From NCBI RefSeq assembly GCF_024105735.1, contig NZ_JAAAML010000002.1:992001-1056000 (forward strand): 64,000 bases of DNA, in the 5' to 3' direction. This stretch comes from Parahoeflea alexandrii (GTDB lineage Bacteria > Pseudomonadota > Alphaproteobacteria > Rhizobiales > Rhizobiaceae). Both the position numbers and the translations under genes were made by a program. Below the pieces are notes generated by a model. The model was given only the letters and a program-made list of their open reading frames with translations. It did no database searches and was not told the origin of the DNA. Position 1 is the stretch's first letter. Every line of letters begins with the position of its first letter. Below are positions 9,047-17,410 of the stretch, in pieces.

Positions 9047-9430
9047 TTACTCGACCTGGGCGGTCACCTCGATCTCGATCAGCATTTCCGGTCGGATCAA
9101 TTGGCAGACGATCATTGTCGCTGCAGGATCGATGCCGCTCAGATGTTCCGCCAGGACCGGCGCAACAAGATCAAAATGTTCGGGTTTGGTGATATAATAC
9201 CTTACCCGCACCACGTCGCTCATGCTGGCTTCGAGAGCCGCCAGCGAGGCGGCAATCGTGGTCAAGCAGTTGCGCGCCTGGTCAGCGACGCTGGCCGGCA
9301 TCTCCATGGCTTCATAGTCATAGCCGGTGGTGCCGGAGACGTGCACGAACGGCCCCTGACGCACGGCACGGGAATAGGCCGCGGCCTTTTCGAACGGAGA
9401 TCCGGTGGAATATCTGTGTCTTTCGCTCAT
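9047..9430 (-). CDS. RidA/YjgF/YER057c/UK114 family protein
   Basis: 127-residue Rid-family protein with the trimeric chorismate-mutase-like fold expected of the family. Classical RidA hydrolyses reactive enamine/imine intermediates released by PLP enzymes. Recognisable landmarks are GPFVHVSGTTGYD, QARNCLTTIAASLAALEASMSDVVRVRYYIT and the C-terminal LIEIEVTA. However, where RidA carries its catalytic Arg (in PARSxVEV) this protein reads PAATMIV, so deaminase activity is doubtful. It begins 31 bases after the stop of the class IV transaminase on the same strand and is likely co-transcribed, suggesting a role linked to that PLP enzyme. Confidence 0.87.
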   Translation of the reverse strand: MSERHRYSTGSPFEKAAAYSRAVRQGPFVHVSGTTGYDYEAMEMPASVADQARNCLTTIAASLAALEASMSDVVRVRYYITKPEHFDLVAPVLAEHLSGIDPAATMIVCQLIRPEMLIEIEVTAQVE

Positions 9431-9461
9431 CTCGGTCGACCCTGTCTCTCGCCCCGACGTC

Positions 9462-10328
9462 TCAGCCGTGCGCCCAGTCCATGTAGAGTTCGCGGGTCTT
9501 GCGGCCTGTCGGCCCGGCCTGCAGTTCCCGGTCCTCAATCTTGATCACCGGAACCACCTTCGAGTGGTTACCGGTCGAGAAGATCTCGTCGGCATCCATG
9601 AAATCGGCAACGGAGAGCGATTTCTCCACCACTTCGGTGCCGGACTCACGCAGCAGACTGATGGCACGGGACCGGGTGATACCGGTCAGGAAAGTTCCGT
9701 TCGGAGCTGGCGTGAACACCACCCCGTCCTTGACCATGAAGATGTTGGATGTCCCGGTTTCGGCGACATTGCCGAGCATGTCGAGCACCAGCGCGTTGTC
9801 GAAGCCGCGGGACTTGGCTTCCATCACCGCCCGGCCGTTGTTGGGATAGAGGCAGCCTGCCTTGGCGTTGGTCGGCGCGGTTTCATAGGTCGGGCGGCGG
9901 AACGGCGAGACGGTTACCGAAAAACCGGAGGAGGCAATCATCGGGCTTTCAAACAGGCACAGGCAGAACCGCGTGGAGTCCGGGTCTGCCGGCACCGACA
10001 TGTATCCGCCATGCTCGGCCCAGTACATAGGCTTGATGTAGACGGCGGTCTTGCCGTCGAACTTCTTCAGCCCTTCGCGTGCCAACGCCTCAATCTCGCC
10101 GGCTTCCATGGTGGCCCGCATTCCCAGCGCATCGGCCGAGCGATTGACCCGCGCACAATGCAGATCGAGATCTGGAGCCACCCCGTCAAACCAGCGCGCC
10201 CCGTCAAACACCGTCGAGCCGAGCCACATGGCATGGCTGACCGGTCCGATCAGCGGTGGATTGCCTTCGAGCCACTCGCCATCGACATAGGTCCAGGTCT
10301 TGGTGCGGGCTTGGGTGTTGACGGCCAT
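9462..10328 (-). CDS. Branched-chain amino acid aminotransferase-like, PLP class IV
   Basis: 288-residue fold-type IV PLP aminotransferase, closest in motif content to the IlvE family (branched-chain amino acid with 2-oxoglutarate). The Schiff-base lysine is probably K156 in TNAKAGCLYPNN; further family segments are SRGFDNALVLD, GTSNIFMVKDG and TGITRSRAISLL. The start ATG at 10328 follows GGAGGA closely. Many alphaproteobacteria carry such IlvE paralogues beside the main enzyme, so the substrate is not certain. It is followed by the Rid-family gene in the same direction. Another class IV transaminase lies at 20009-20863. Confidence 0.87.
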   Translation of the reverse strand: MAVNTQARTKTWTYVDGEWLEGNPPLIGPVSHAMWLGSTVFDGARWFDGVAPDLDLHCARVNRSADALGMRATMEAGEIEALAREGLKKFDGKTAVYIKPMYWAEHGGYMSVPADPDSTRFCLCLFESPMIASSGFSVTVSPFRRPTYETAPTNAKAGCLYPNNGRAVMEAKSRGFDNALVLDMLGNVAETGTSNIFMVKDGVVFTPAPNGTFLTGITRSRAISLLRESGTEVVEKSLSVADFMDADEIFSTGNHSKVVPVIKIEDRELQAGPTGRKTRELYMDWAHG

Positions 10329-10565
10329 GGTGTCCTCCTGCCGGTAAGTACTCTGTCACCCGACATTCGACCGCCGCTGGCCCTGCCGTCAAGTCATCCC
10401 GCCGCGACAAACCGCTGGCGCTTAGCCAATCGCACGATCCTTGCGTCCGGCCGCCCGGTCGGGAAACAATTGGACGTGTCCCGCACGGCCGGTGTGTGGT
10501 GGATGGCGCTTGACTGTTGCACTGCAACACGGGCATCGTGCGCCCAGTACGAGAGGAATTGTAAA

Positions 10566-11219
10566 ATGGCCTACGCCGCTTATGTCTTTGACGCCTATGG
10601 AACCCTGTTTGATGTTCATTCCGCCGTGCGCCGTCACGCGGATGCCGTTGGACCGGATGGGCAGCTGCTGTCGGAGATCTGGCGGGCCAAGCAGCTGGAA
10701 TACTCCTGGACCCGGGCGCTCATGGGCCAGTGGCGCGACTTCTGGGCGTTGACGGAAGAGGCACTCGACCATGCCTTCGAGCGCGTGCCAAGCGCAGACA
10801 AGAGCCTCAGGCTGCAATTGCTCGAGGCCTATTTCAGGCTCGACTGCTATCCGGAAGTTCCAGCCGTGCTCAAGGCACTGAAAGCCACCGGCGCAAGGGT
10901 TGCGATCCTGTCCAACGGATCGGTGAAGATGCTCGATTCGGCCGTCAGCAACGCCGCTCTCGACACGGTTATCGATGATGTCTTTTCGGTCGACGAACTC
11001 AAAACCTTCAAGACTGATCCGGCGGTCTATGACATGGTCACGACGGCCTACAGGCTCTATCCTGGCGCGGTGTCTTTCCAGTCGTCAAACCGCTGGGATG
11101 TTGCCGGTGCAACCAAGTTCGGCTTTCGTACGGTCTGGATCAACCGGGCCAGGATGCCCGACGAGTATCGCGACCTTTCGCCCTCGCTGATCCTGCCCGA
11201 TCTCAACGGCGTCGAGTAG
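10566..11219 (+). CDS. Haloacid dehalogenase, type II (HAD superfamily)
   Basis: 217-residue HAD hydrolase of the L-2-haloacid dehalogenase subgroup, which hydrolyses L-2-haloalkanoates to D-2-hydroxy acids. The nucleophile is D9 in FDAYGTLFD; SNGS follows near residue 117 (motif II), then FKTDPAVYDM, and SSNRWDVAGATKFGF near residue 177, which keeps the S-N-x-W-D pattern distinctive of 2-haloacid dehalogenases. The start at 10566 follows AGAGGAATT; the much longer upstream frame is an antisense shadow of the transaminase gene. No dedicated transporter or regulator is adjacent, so the true physiological substrate is open. Confidence 0.88.
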   Translation: MAYAAYVFDAYGTLFDVHSAVRRHADAVGPDGQLLSEIWRAKQLEYSWTRALMGQWRDFWALTEEALDHAFERVPSADKSLRLQLLEAYFRLDCYPEVPAVLKALKATGARVAILSNGSVKMLDSAVSNAALDTVIDDVFSVDELKTFKTDPAVYDMVTTAYRLYPGAVSFQSSNRWDVAGATKFGFRTVWINRARMPDEYRDLSPSLILPDLNGVE

Positions 11220-11430
11220 AACCCGGCGCGGGCGCACGGCCCCATTCACCAGCCCTTCACGCAAATGTCAGCGGGGATCCGGAGCCTGTGGCAAGTTCGC
11301 CACAAGCCAGACGTGGGAAAGTCACAATCGGAACTCAAATGTGCCCCAGCGCGTTGAGTCGGGCCGGGGAAATCTCCGGACGGACGTCGGCGACGATTTC
11401 CATTTCTTGAGACCTGAGGATTTCCGCGGC

Positions 11431-12201
11431 ATGACCGGATTGAATGACGAACGACAGAACTTGACCGGTGTGTCAGCAAGCGCAAGTGCAACATCGCACC
11501 TGACCAGGCGGAGCTTTCTGGCGCTCGGAACGGCGGCAACCGCCACGCTGGCCGGATGCGCTGGCCCCCAGACCACGCAACAATTTGTGGCTGACACCTC
11601 GCCCACCTACCGTGTACCCGACAATCGCGGATCCGGACTGGTCGGCCGCTCGTCCTATTATGACAGCATGTACGGCCCCAAGCTTGATGAGCCTTTCCCG
11701 CTGCCGGCCATTCCCTATCAGGAAATCGACCCGGCGTTTCTGCGCCAGGAAGTGGCCGACCCCACCGGTGAACGCCCCGGGACGATCGTCGTTGACACGT
11801 CCCAGCGCTTCCTGTTCCTGGTGCGCGAGAACGGCCGTGCCATGCGCTACGGCGTCGGCATCGGACGGGACGGCTTCGCCTGGTCGGGCCGTGCCGTCGT
11901 GCAGTGGAAGCAGAAATGGCCGAAATGGACGCCGCCTGCTGAAATGATCGCGCGTCAGCCCGAGCTCGAGCCCTATTCGGCTGCAAACGGAGGCATGGCG
12001 CCCGGCCTCGACAACCCGCTCGGGGCCCGTGCGCTCTATATCTTCCAGAACGGCGAAGACACGCTCTACCGCCTCCATGGCAGTCCCGAATACAAGTCGA
12101 TCGGCAAGGCCGTGTCGTCAGGCTGCGTGCGGTTGCTCAATCAGGATATCTGCGACCTCTACGACCGGGTGCCGACGCGGACTCCGATCCTGGTGATCTG
12201 A
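11431..12201 (+). CDS. L,D-transpeptidase (YkuD domain), Tat/lipoprotein signal
   Basis: 256-residue exported protein that cross-links peptidoglycan (3-3 bridges) or attaches proteins to it. The N-terminus carries a twin-arginine motif TRRSFLALG (residues 25-33) followed by a lipobox TLAGC with C43, so it is probably a Tat-exported lipoprotein. The YkuD domain runs from about residue 117 to the end, with the catalytic motif HGSPEYKSIGKAVSSGCVRL, active Cys C232 and upstream histidine H216. The start at 11431 has GAGGA ten bases upstream. A terminator follows. Confidence 0.9.
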   Translation: MTGLNDERQNLTGVSASASATSHLTRRSFLALGTAATATLAGCAGPQTTQQFVADTSPTYRVPDNRGSGLVGRSSYYDSMYGPKLDEPFPLPAIPYQEIDPAFLRQEVADPTGERPGTIVVDTSQRFLFLVRENGRAMRYGVGIGRDGFAWSGRAVVQWKQKWPKWTPPAEMIARQPELEPYSAANGGMAPGLDNPLGARALYIFQNGEDTLYRLHGSPEYKSIGKAVSSGCVRLLNQDICDLYDRVPTRTPILVI

Positions 12202-12211
12202 AGCCTTCCCC

Positions 12212-12250
12212 GCCCGATGTGGCTCCGGAAGCCGCATCGGGCGCCTCTTT
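12212..12250 (+). terminator. Rho-independent terminator after the L,D-transpeptidase gene
   Basis: GCCCGATG-T-GGCT (12212-12224) pairs with AGCC-G-CATCGGGC (12230-12242), with a single internal mismatch, followed by GCCTCTTTT. Confidence 0.82.
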
Positions 12251-12394
12251 TCATGCCTCAAGCTTCCTCTGTGTCGGACGTTCCCGGATTGCAACGTCCT
12301 GACTATTGAGCAGATTTGCCCGCTCGTGCTATCTCGAACCCAGATTGGTCTTGCAGCCGGGTGTGATACCGGCATCGACTTCCGGGATACGGGA

Positions 12395-13087
12395 ATGCCT
12401 CAGACGCCTCGCATGCTTGCCGCGACCGCGGCCTTGTCCAGTCTTCTCCTGTCCGCGGGGTGCGTGCCCCAGGAGTCCGGCTGGGCGACGTCATACCTGC
12501 CTGACCACAATGCAAAGATCCCGGTAATCATGCCGCAGAGTGCGCCGTCGATTTCGCAGCAGTTCTACCGGGATCCGGATGGGTCTGGTCATCTGGGAAT
12601 CGATATCGTCGACAGGATCGGCACCCCGGTGCTCGCTGCCGCGGGTGGTCAGGTGACAGGCTCCTATTTTGAGCCCGCCTATGGCAACCGGGTGACCATA
12701 GATCACGGACCCGGCCCTGACGGGTTGAGAGACATCACGGTATACAAGCATCTCAACAGCCGGAAAGTGTCAAAGGGCGACAGGGTCGAGCGGGGCGAGA
12801 TGATAGCCACCCTTGGAAACACCGGCGCACTCGCTGGCGGCATTCCGCACCTGCACTTCGAGGTGCATCGCGAAGTCCGGCCGAACGTCACCAGGGCGAT
12901 AGATCCGCAAAGGATCTGGGTGGGTGGCGTCGGGCAGGTCAGTTGCTTTGATCCTGCCGCGACGACAGAGCCGGACGGGTTCCGGACCACCTATCCCGTC
13001 CCTTGCCGTTCCGGCGCCAACAGGTCGCCGGATGCGGCCCAGGATAACCGGAAAGGCTTGGCGAGCCTGGTCAAAAGCCCTTCTTGA
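12395..13087 (+). CDS. M23 family metallopeptidase, lipoprotein (LytM-like)
   Basis: 230-residue predicted envelope peptidoglycan endopeptidase. Signal peptide with lipobox LLLSAGC (C23). The LytM domain spans about residues 52-175, with zinc ligands H66 and D70 (GHLGID) and the second motif HLHFEV (H152, H154); H119 in YKHL is the remaining conserved histidine. The active site is therefore complete, unlike regulatory LytM proteins. The tail of about 50 residues is polar. The start at 12395 places the signal peptide correctly. Its last 17 bases overlap the convergent HerA-like gene. Neighbouring the L,D-transpeptidase, it likely takes part in wall remodelling. Confidence 0.88.
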   Translation: MPQTPRMLAATAALSSLLLSAGCVPQESGWATSYLPDHNAKIPVIMPQSAPSISQQFYRDPDGSGHLGIDIVDRIGTPVLAAAGGQVTGSYFEPAYGNRVTIDHGPGPDGLRDITVYKHLNSRKVSKGDRVERGEMIATLGNTGALAGGIPHLHFEVHREVRPNVTRAIDPQRIWVGGVGQVSCFDPAATTEPDGFRTTYPVPCRSGANRSPDAAQDNRKGLASLVKSPS

Positions 13088-14660
13088 GGGACCCCAGGAT
13101 GCCCCGCACCAAGGCGCGGCCAAGCGATGTCGCGGCCGATCGCGCAACCGACTTGATCACCGTTTCGGTCACGGTCTGGCGCTGGTAGCCCGGACGCGAG
13201 CGGCTCGACCTCTTGCGCCGGGAGGACTTGCTCCGGCCGCGATCGTCCTCGTCATCCTCGTCGCCATAGCCGGGCAGGGTCCAGCGCCGGCTTTCGGGCC
13301 GTTCCTGATCCTTCTCCTCCTCGCGGCGGCGCTCCTCTTCCTCGGCCTTCGCGGCCTCCTCTGCGCGGCGCGCCAGCATCTCGAAGGCGCTGTCGCGGTC
13401 AAGATCGGTATCATATTGTCCGGCAACCGGGCTGACGGCCATCACCTTCTGGCGTTCCGGTTCGGTGATCGGACCGAGCCGCGACGCAGGCGGCCGGATG
13501 AGTGTCCGTTCGACCATTGAGGGTACGCCCTTGGCACCCAGTGTCGAAACCAGCGCTTCACCGACACCCAGTTGCGTGATCGCCTCGAAGCAGTCGAAGG
13601 CGGGATTGGGCCGGAACGTCTCGGCCGCAACCTTCACCGCTTTCTGCTCGCGCGGCGTATAGGCGCGAAGCGCATGCTGGACCCGGTTTCCGAGCTGGGA
13701 AAGTACGGTTTCGGGGACATCAAGTGGGTTCTGGGTGACGAAATAGACCCCGACACCCTTGGAGCGGATCAGCCGCACCACCTGCTCGACCCGGTCAATG
13801 AGGATCTTCGGCGCCTCGTCAAACAGCAGATGCGCCTCGTCGAAGAAGAACACCAGCCGTGGCCTGTCGGGATCACCGACTTCTGGAAGCTCCTCGAACA
13901 GTTCCGACAGAAGCCACAACAGGAAGGTGCCGTAGAGTCGTGGATTCATCATCAGCTTGTCGGCTGCCAGCACCGAGATTGCGCCGCGTCCGTCATTGGT
14001 GGTGCGCATGATGTCGGAGATCTTGAGCGCCGGCTCGCCGAAGAAGTGCTCGGCGCCCTGCTGCTCGAGCACCAGCAGCCCGCGCTGGATCGTGGCCAGT
14101 GACTGCTTGGTGATGTTGCCATACATGGCCGAAAGGCTTTCGGTCTCGCCCGCCATGTAGTTGAGCAGCGCGCGCAGGTCCTTCAGGTCGAGCAGGGGCA
14201 GCCCATTCTCGTCGGCCAGCTTGAAGGCGATGTTGAGCACGCCTTCCTGGGCGTCGGACATATCCATCAGCCGCGCCAGGAGCAGCGGCCCCATTTCCGA
14301 GATCGTGGTGCGGACGCGGTGGCCCTTCTCGCCGAACAGGTCCCAGAAGATGACCGGAAATTCCTGAAACTCGTAGGGATCGAGCCCGATCGTCTTGGCC
14401 CGCTTTTCAAGAAAGTCCTTGTACTCGCCAATTGCGGCAATGCCCGAAAGGTCACCCTTGACGTCTGCGCAGAACACCGGAACGCCGGCATTGGAAAAGC
14501 TCTCGGCCAAAATCTGCAGCGTCACGGTCTTGCCGGTGCCGGTCGCGCCGGTGACGAGGCCGTGGCGGTTGGCGTATTTCAGATCGAGATATTCGCCCTT
14601 GTTGATGCTGTCGTCGGGGTTGCGGCTGGTGCCGACGTAAAGCTTGCCTTCTTCGAGCAT
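13071..14660 (-). CDS. HerA-like helicase/ATPase (DUF853, YjgR family)
   Basis: 529-residue P-loop ATPase of the HerA-FtsK superfamily (DUF853; E. coli YjgR type). Walker A is GATGTGKT (residues 38-45) and Walker B is in [15 protein letters not shown]; the [12 protein letters not shown] segment is typical of the family. The C-terminal third is first acidic and Glu/Arg-rich (coiled-coil-like [18 protein letters not shown]), then Arg/Ser-rich, ending in an amphipathic segment. Cellular role unproven; DNA translocation is inferred from the superfamily. The start at 14660 is supported by GAGGA on the minus strand. The 3' end overlaps the convergent M23 gene by 17 bases. Confidence 0.88.
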   Translation of the reverse strand: MLEEGKLYVGTSRNPDDSINKGEYLDLKYANRHGLVTGATGTGKTVTLQILAESFSNAGVPVFCADVKGDLSGIAAIGEYKDFLEKRAKTIGLDPYEFQEFPVIFWDLFGEKGHRVRTTISEMGPLLLARLMDMSDAQEGVLNIAFKLADENGLPLLDLKDLRALLNYMAGETESLSAMYGNITKQSLATIQRGLLVLEQQGAEHFFGEPALKISDIMRTTNDGRGAISVLAADKLMMNPRLYGTFLLWLLSELFEELPEVGDPDRPRLVFFFDEAHLLFDEAPKILIDRVEQVVRLIRSKGVGVYFVTQNPLDVPETVLSQLGNRVQHALRAYTPREQKAVKVAAETFRPNPAFDCFEAITQLGVGEALVSTLGAKGVPSMVERTLIRPPASRLGPITEPERQKVMAVSPVAGQYDTDLDRDSAFEMLARRAEEAAKAEEEERRREEEKDQERPESRRWTLPGYGDEDDEDDRGRSKSSRRKRSSRSRPGYQRQTVTETVIKSVARSAATSLGRALVRGILGSLKKGF

Positions 14661-14988
14661 ATCGTCCTCGTGCTGCGCCGCGAGCGGCGGTTGGGCTTTC
14701 GCATGCGCCGCGCGCAAGCATCTCGACCACTTATAGGCAAGCCCGCACTGATGAACAATGCTTCTCGCCCCGGTTGATCAGCGAGGCTGAATGAACCGGC
14801 ATCCTCCGAATGATCGGGATCCGCGCCAGCCTCGGGAAAGCTTGTCTCTCTAGGTTCGGGTAGCTGATTGTCAGGGGAACGACGGGCACCATGAACCATG
14901 GGGCGACAACGAGGCCTGTATCCATCTGCCGGCCCGGCGGGCCAGCGGATGGCTTGCGTCATTGCAGCTCCGATCCGGGAGCGGTTTC
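14661..14988. other. Divergent intergenic region upstream of the CDP-sugar operon
   Basis: About 330 bases between the HerA-like gene and rfbF. I see no convincing gene, RNA or repeat. Promoters for both flanking genes must lie here, but no clear -35/-10 pair can be assigned. Confidence 0.5.
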
Positions 14989-15759
14989 ATGAAGGTTGTC
15001 ATTCTGGCCGGAGGTCTGGGCTCGCGGCTCTCGGAAGAAACCCATCTGCGGCCCAAGCCCATGGTGGAGATCGGTGGCAGGCCGATTCTCTGGCACATCA
15101 TGAAGCTTTACCACACCCACGGTCTGCGCGATTTCATCATCTGCTGTGGCTTCCGCGGCTATGTGATCAAGGAATACTTCGCCAACTACGCGCTGCACAT
15201 GTCGGACATGTCCTTCGACATGTCCGACAACACCGTCCATTTTCACCGGCAGAGCGCCGAGGACTGGCGGGTGACACTGGTCGATACCGGCGAAAACACC
15301 CTCACTGGCGGACGCCTGAAACGGGTGGCCCCCTATCTCGAAGGCGAGGACAGTTTCTGCTTCACCTATGGCGACGGGCTTTCGGATGTCGACATATCCG
15401 CCACCATCAGGTTTCACAAATCCCATGGACGGCTTGCCACGGTAACAGCGGTGCGCCCGCCCGCCCGCTTCGGCGCGCTCAAGCTCGACGGTGACAAGGT
15501 CCAGGGCTTCATCGAAAAGCCGGAAGGCGAAGGCGGCTTCATCAATGGCGGCTTCTTTGTTCTTTCCAACCCGGTACTTGAGCGTATCGAGGGTGACCGC
15601 ACCAGCTTCGAGGGCGAGCCGTTGTCCGCTTTGGCGGACGAGAACGAATTGCGGGCCTTCTTCCACCGCGGCTTCTGGCAGCCGATGGATACGCTGCGCG
15701 ACAAGACCATGCTCGAGGCGCTCTGGACCGAAGGGAGCGCGCCTTGGAGAAGCTGGTGA
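14989..15759 (+). CDS. rfbF: Glucose-1-phosphate cytidylyltransferase
   Basis: 256-residue nucleotidyltransferase that makes CDP-glucose from CTP and glucose-1-phosphate, the entry step to CDP-deoxysugars for cell-surface glycans. The N-terminal nucleotide-binding signature is LAGGLGSRLSEET (residues 6-18), followed by RPKPMVEIGGRPILWHIMK, the RfbF form of the signature. YGDGLSDVD holds the metal/sugar-phosphate aspartates, and FWQPMDTLRDK near the C-terminus is also characteristic. The start at 14989 follows GGGAG. The last 16 bases overlap rfbG, so the four genes to 18639 form one translationally coupled operon. Confidence 0.95.
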   Translation: MKVVILAGGLGSRLSEETHLRPKPMVEIGGRPILWHIMKLYHTHGLRDFIICCGFRGYVIKEYFANYALHMSDMSFDMSDNTVHFHRQSAEDWRVTLVDTGENTLTGGRLKRVAPYLEGEDSFCFTYGDGLSDVDISATIRFHKSHGRLATVTAVRPPARFGALKLDGDKVQGFIEKPEGEGGFINGGFFVLSNPVLERIEGDRTSFEGEPLSALADENELRAFFHRGFWQPMDTLRDKTMLEALWTEGSAPWRSW

Positions 15760-16844
15760 TCGAGGGACTTCCCAGCCGTGACTTCTGGCGCGGGCGCAAG
15801 GTGCTTCTTACCGGTCACACCGGGTTCAAGGGTGCCTGGCTGCTGTTCTGGCTGGAAGCCATGGGTGCGCGGGTAACCGGCTGCTCGCTGGCGCCGGAGC
15901 AGCCACGATCATTGTTCGCTGAGTTGCATGCGCCCGAACGGCTGGCAAGCGAGACCATCGATATCCGCAATGCAGATGATCTTGAGGGTCTTGTCAGGCG
16001 GGCGCGGCCCGAGATCGTCTTCCATCTTGCCGCCCAGTCCCTTGTGCGGCGCGGGTACAGCGATCCGCACGGAACCTTCGCCACCAATGTCGAAGGGACC
16101 AACAATCTGCTGCAGGCCCTGGCGCAGGTGAAGACTGTCCGGGCGGTTGTCGTGACCACGACCGACAAGGTCTACCGCAACGTCAATGACGGACGCGCCT
16201 TCGTCGAAACCGATCCTCTTGGCGGACATGATCCCTATTCCGCCAGCAAGGCGGCCTGTGAAATGGTGGTCGAAGGCTGGCGCAGCCGGCTCGCCGACGA
16301 GGGATGCAGCATCGCCACCGCCCGGGCCGGCAACGTGATCGGCGGCGGAGACTGGGCCGGGGATCGGCTGATCCCCGATGCCGTCCGGGCCTGGTCATCG
16401 GGCGAAACGCTCAAGGTCCGGCGACCCGAGGCGACGCGGCCCTGGCAGCATGTGCTCGAACCACTGCGCGGCTATCTGGTGCTTGCCGAAAGCCTGGCCT
16501 CGGCAGATGCGTCGGCTCCGGCTTACAATTTTGGCCCACGCGCGGAGAGCGCTTCGGTCCGCACCGTACTGTCGCTGGCGGCACGCGAGTTTGGTGAGGT
16601 GCGAACCGATTTCGCAGACACCCCTGAAGGGCCGGCGGAAGCACACAAGCTTGATCTCGATCCTACCTTGGCAGAAACCGGCCTTGGCATTCGTGGTCTC
16701 TGGGACCTCGACAGGACCGTAACCCGAACCGCCGGCTGGTACCGGGATTTCCTGTCCGGCCGCCCGGCGCGGGAATTGTGCGAGGCCGATTGCTGCGCCT
16801 ATCTCGAGGACGTCCGGCGCGCGGCGATGGCGTGCATCCGGTGA
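15744..16844 (+). CDS. rfbG: CDP-glucose 4,6-dehydratase
   Basis: 366-residue extended SDR converting CDP-glucose to CDP-4-keto-6-deoxyglucose. The NAD-binding motif is TGHTGFKGAWL (residues 23-33), a signature of CDP-glucose dehydratases. Catalytic residues are in VVTTTDKVYRN (Thr/Asp/Lys) and DPYSASKAACE (Y165, K169). RPWQHVLEPLRGYL is another family landmark. The start is a TTG at 15744 with AGGGAG six bases upstream, inside the end of rfbF; a GTG four codons later is the alternative. The stop overlaps the next gene in GTGA. Confidence 0.95.
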   Translation: MEKLVIEGLPSRDFWRGRKVLLTGHTGFKGAWLLFWLEAMGARVTGCSLAPEQPRSLFAELHAPERLASETIDIRNADDLEGLVRRARPEIVFHLAAQSLVRRGYSDPHGTFATNVEGTNNLLQALAQVKTVRAVVVTTTDKVYRNVNDGRAFVETDPLGGHDPYSASKAACEMVVEGWRSRLADEGCSIATARAGNVIGGGDWAGDRLIPDAVRAWSSGETLKVRRPEATRPWQHVLEPLRGYLVLAESLASADASAPAYNFGPRAESASVRTVLSLAAREFGEVRTDFADTPEGPAEAHKLDLDPTLAETGLGIRGLWDLDRTVTRTAGWYRDFLSGRPARELCEADCCAYLEDVRRAAMACIR

Positions 16845-17410
16845 GTGCGTCCCCGTTCACGCTGACCCCCTTGATGCCCGATTGCGAAAACGGGCCGGTG
16901 CTGGTGCAGCGCAAACCCTTTGTCGACGAGCGTGGCGTCTTTACCCGCATCTTCTGCGCTGAGGCTCTTGCGGAAATCGGCTGGCCCGGCCCTGTGGCGC
17001 AGATCAACCACAGCCGCACCTCCAGGGCCGGAACATTGCGCGGGATGCACTACCAGAGACCGCCGCATGCCGAGGCCAAGCTGGTCGTCTGCATTCGCGG
17101 CGCCGTCCACGATGTCGCCGTCGACATCCGTCGGGACAGCCCCTCCCGTCACGCGCATGTTGGCGTCGAGCTTTCAGCGGACGCCGGCACCGCCATCCTG
17201 ATCCCGGAAGGCTTCGCCCACGGGTTCCAGGCGCTGACCGATGATGTGGAGCTGATCTATATCCATTCTGTCGCCTACAACCAGCAACACGAAACCGGCC
17301 TGCGTCATGACGACCCTGCGCTCGGCATTGCCTGGCCGCTGCCGGTTACAGGTCTTTCGGCGCGTGATGCCGCCCATCCGGTGATCGCCGCAGCGGGGCA
17401 ATTCTCATGA
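16841..17410 (+). CDS. dTDP-4-dehydrorhamnose 3,5-epimerase-like (RmlC family) nucleotide-sugar epimerase
   Basis: 189-residue cupin of the RmlC family. It keeps the RmlC core: LRGMHYQRPPHAEAKLV with the catalytic His, RGAVHDVAVDIRRDSPS, IPEGFAHGFQAL, and a C-terminal RHDDPALGIAWP. In this operon the substrate should be CDP-4-keto-6-deoxyglucose rather than the dTDP sugar, with epimerisation at C3 and/or C5; that is inference from neighbours. The start is taken as the GTG at 16841, which overlaps the rfbG stop in GTGA; ATG 16874 would cut conserved N-terminal strand residues. The end overlaps the methyltransferase in ATGA. Confidence 0.9.
   Translation: MSASPFTLTPLMPDCENGPVLVQRKPFVDERGVFTRIFCAEALAEIGWPGPVAQINHSRTSRAGTLRGMHYQRPPHAEAKLVVCIRGAVHDVAVDIRRDSPSRHAHVGVELSADAGTAILIPEGFAHGFQALTDDVELIYIHSVAYNQQHETGLRHDDPALGIAWPLPVTGLSARDAAHPVIAAAGQFS

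Noticed and set aside
9405-10565. Long 5' extension of the haloacid dehalogenase frame
   Set aside because: It is antisense to the class IV transaminase and Rid genes; the dehalogenase motif begins exactly at the ATG 10566.
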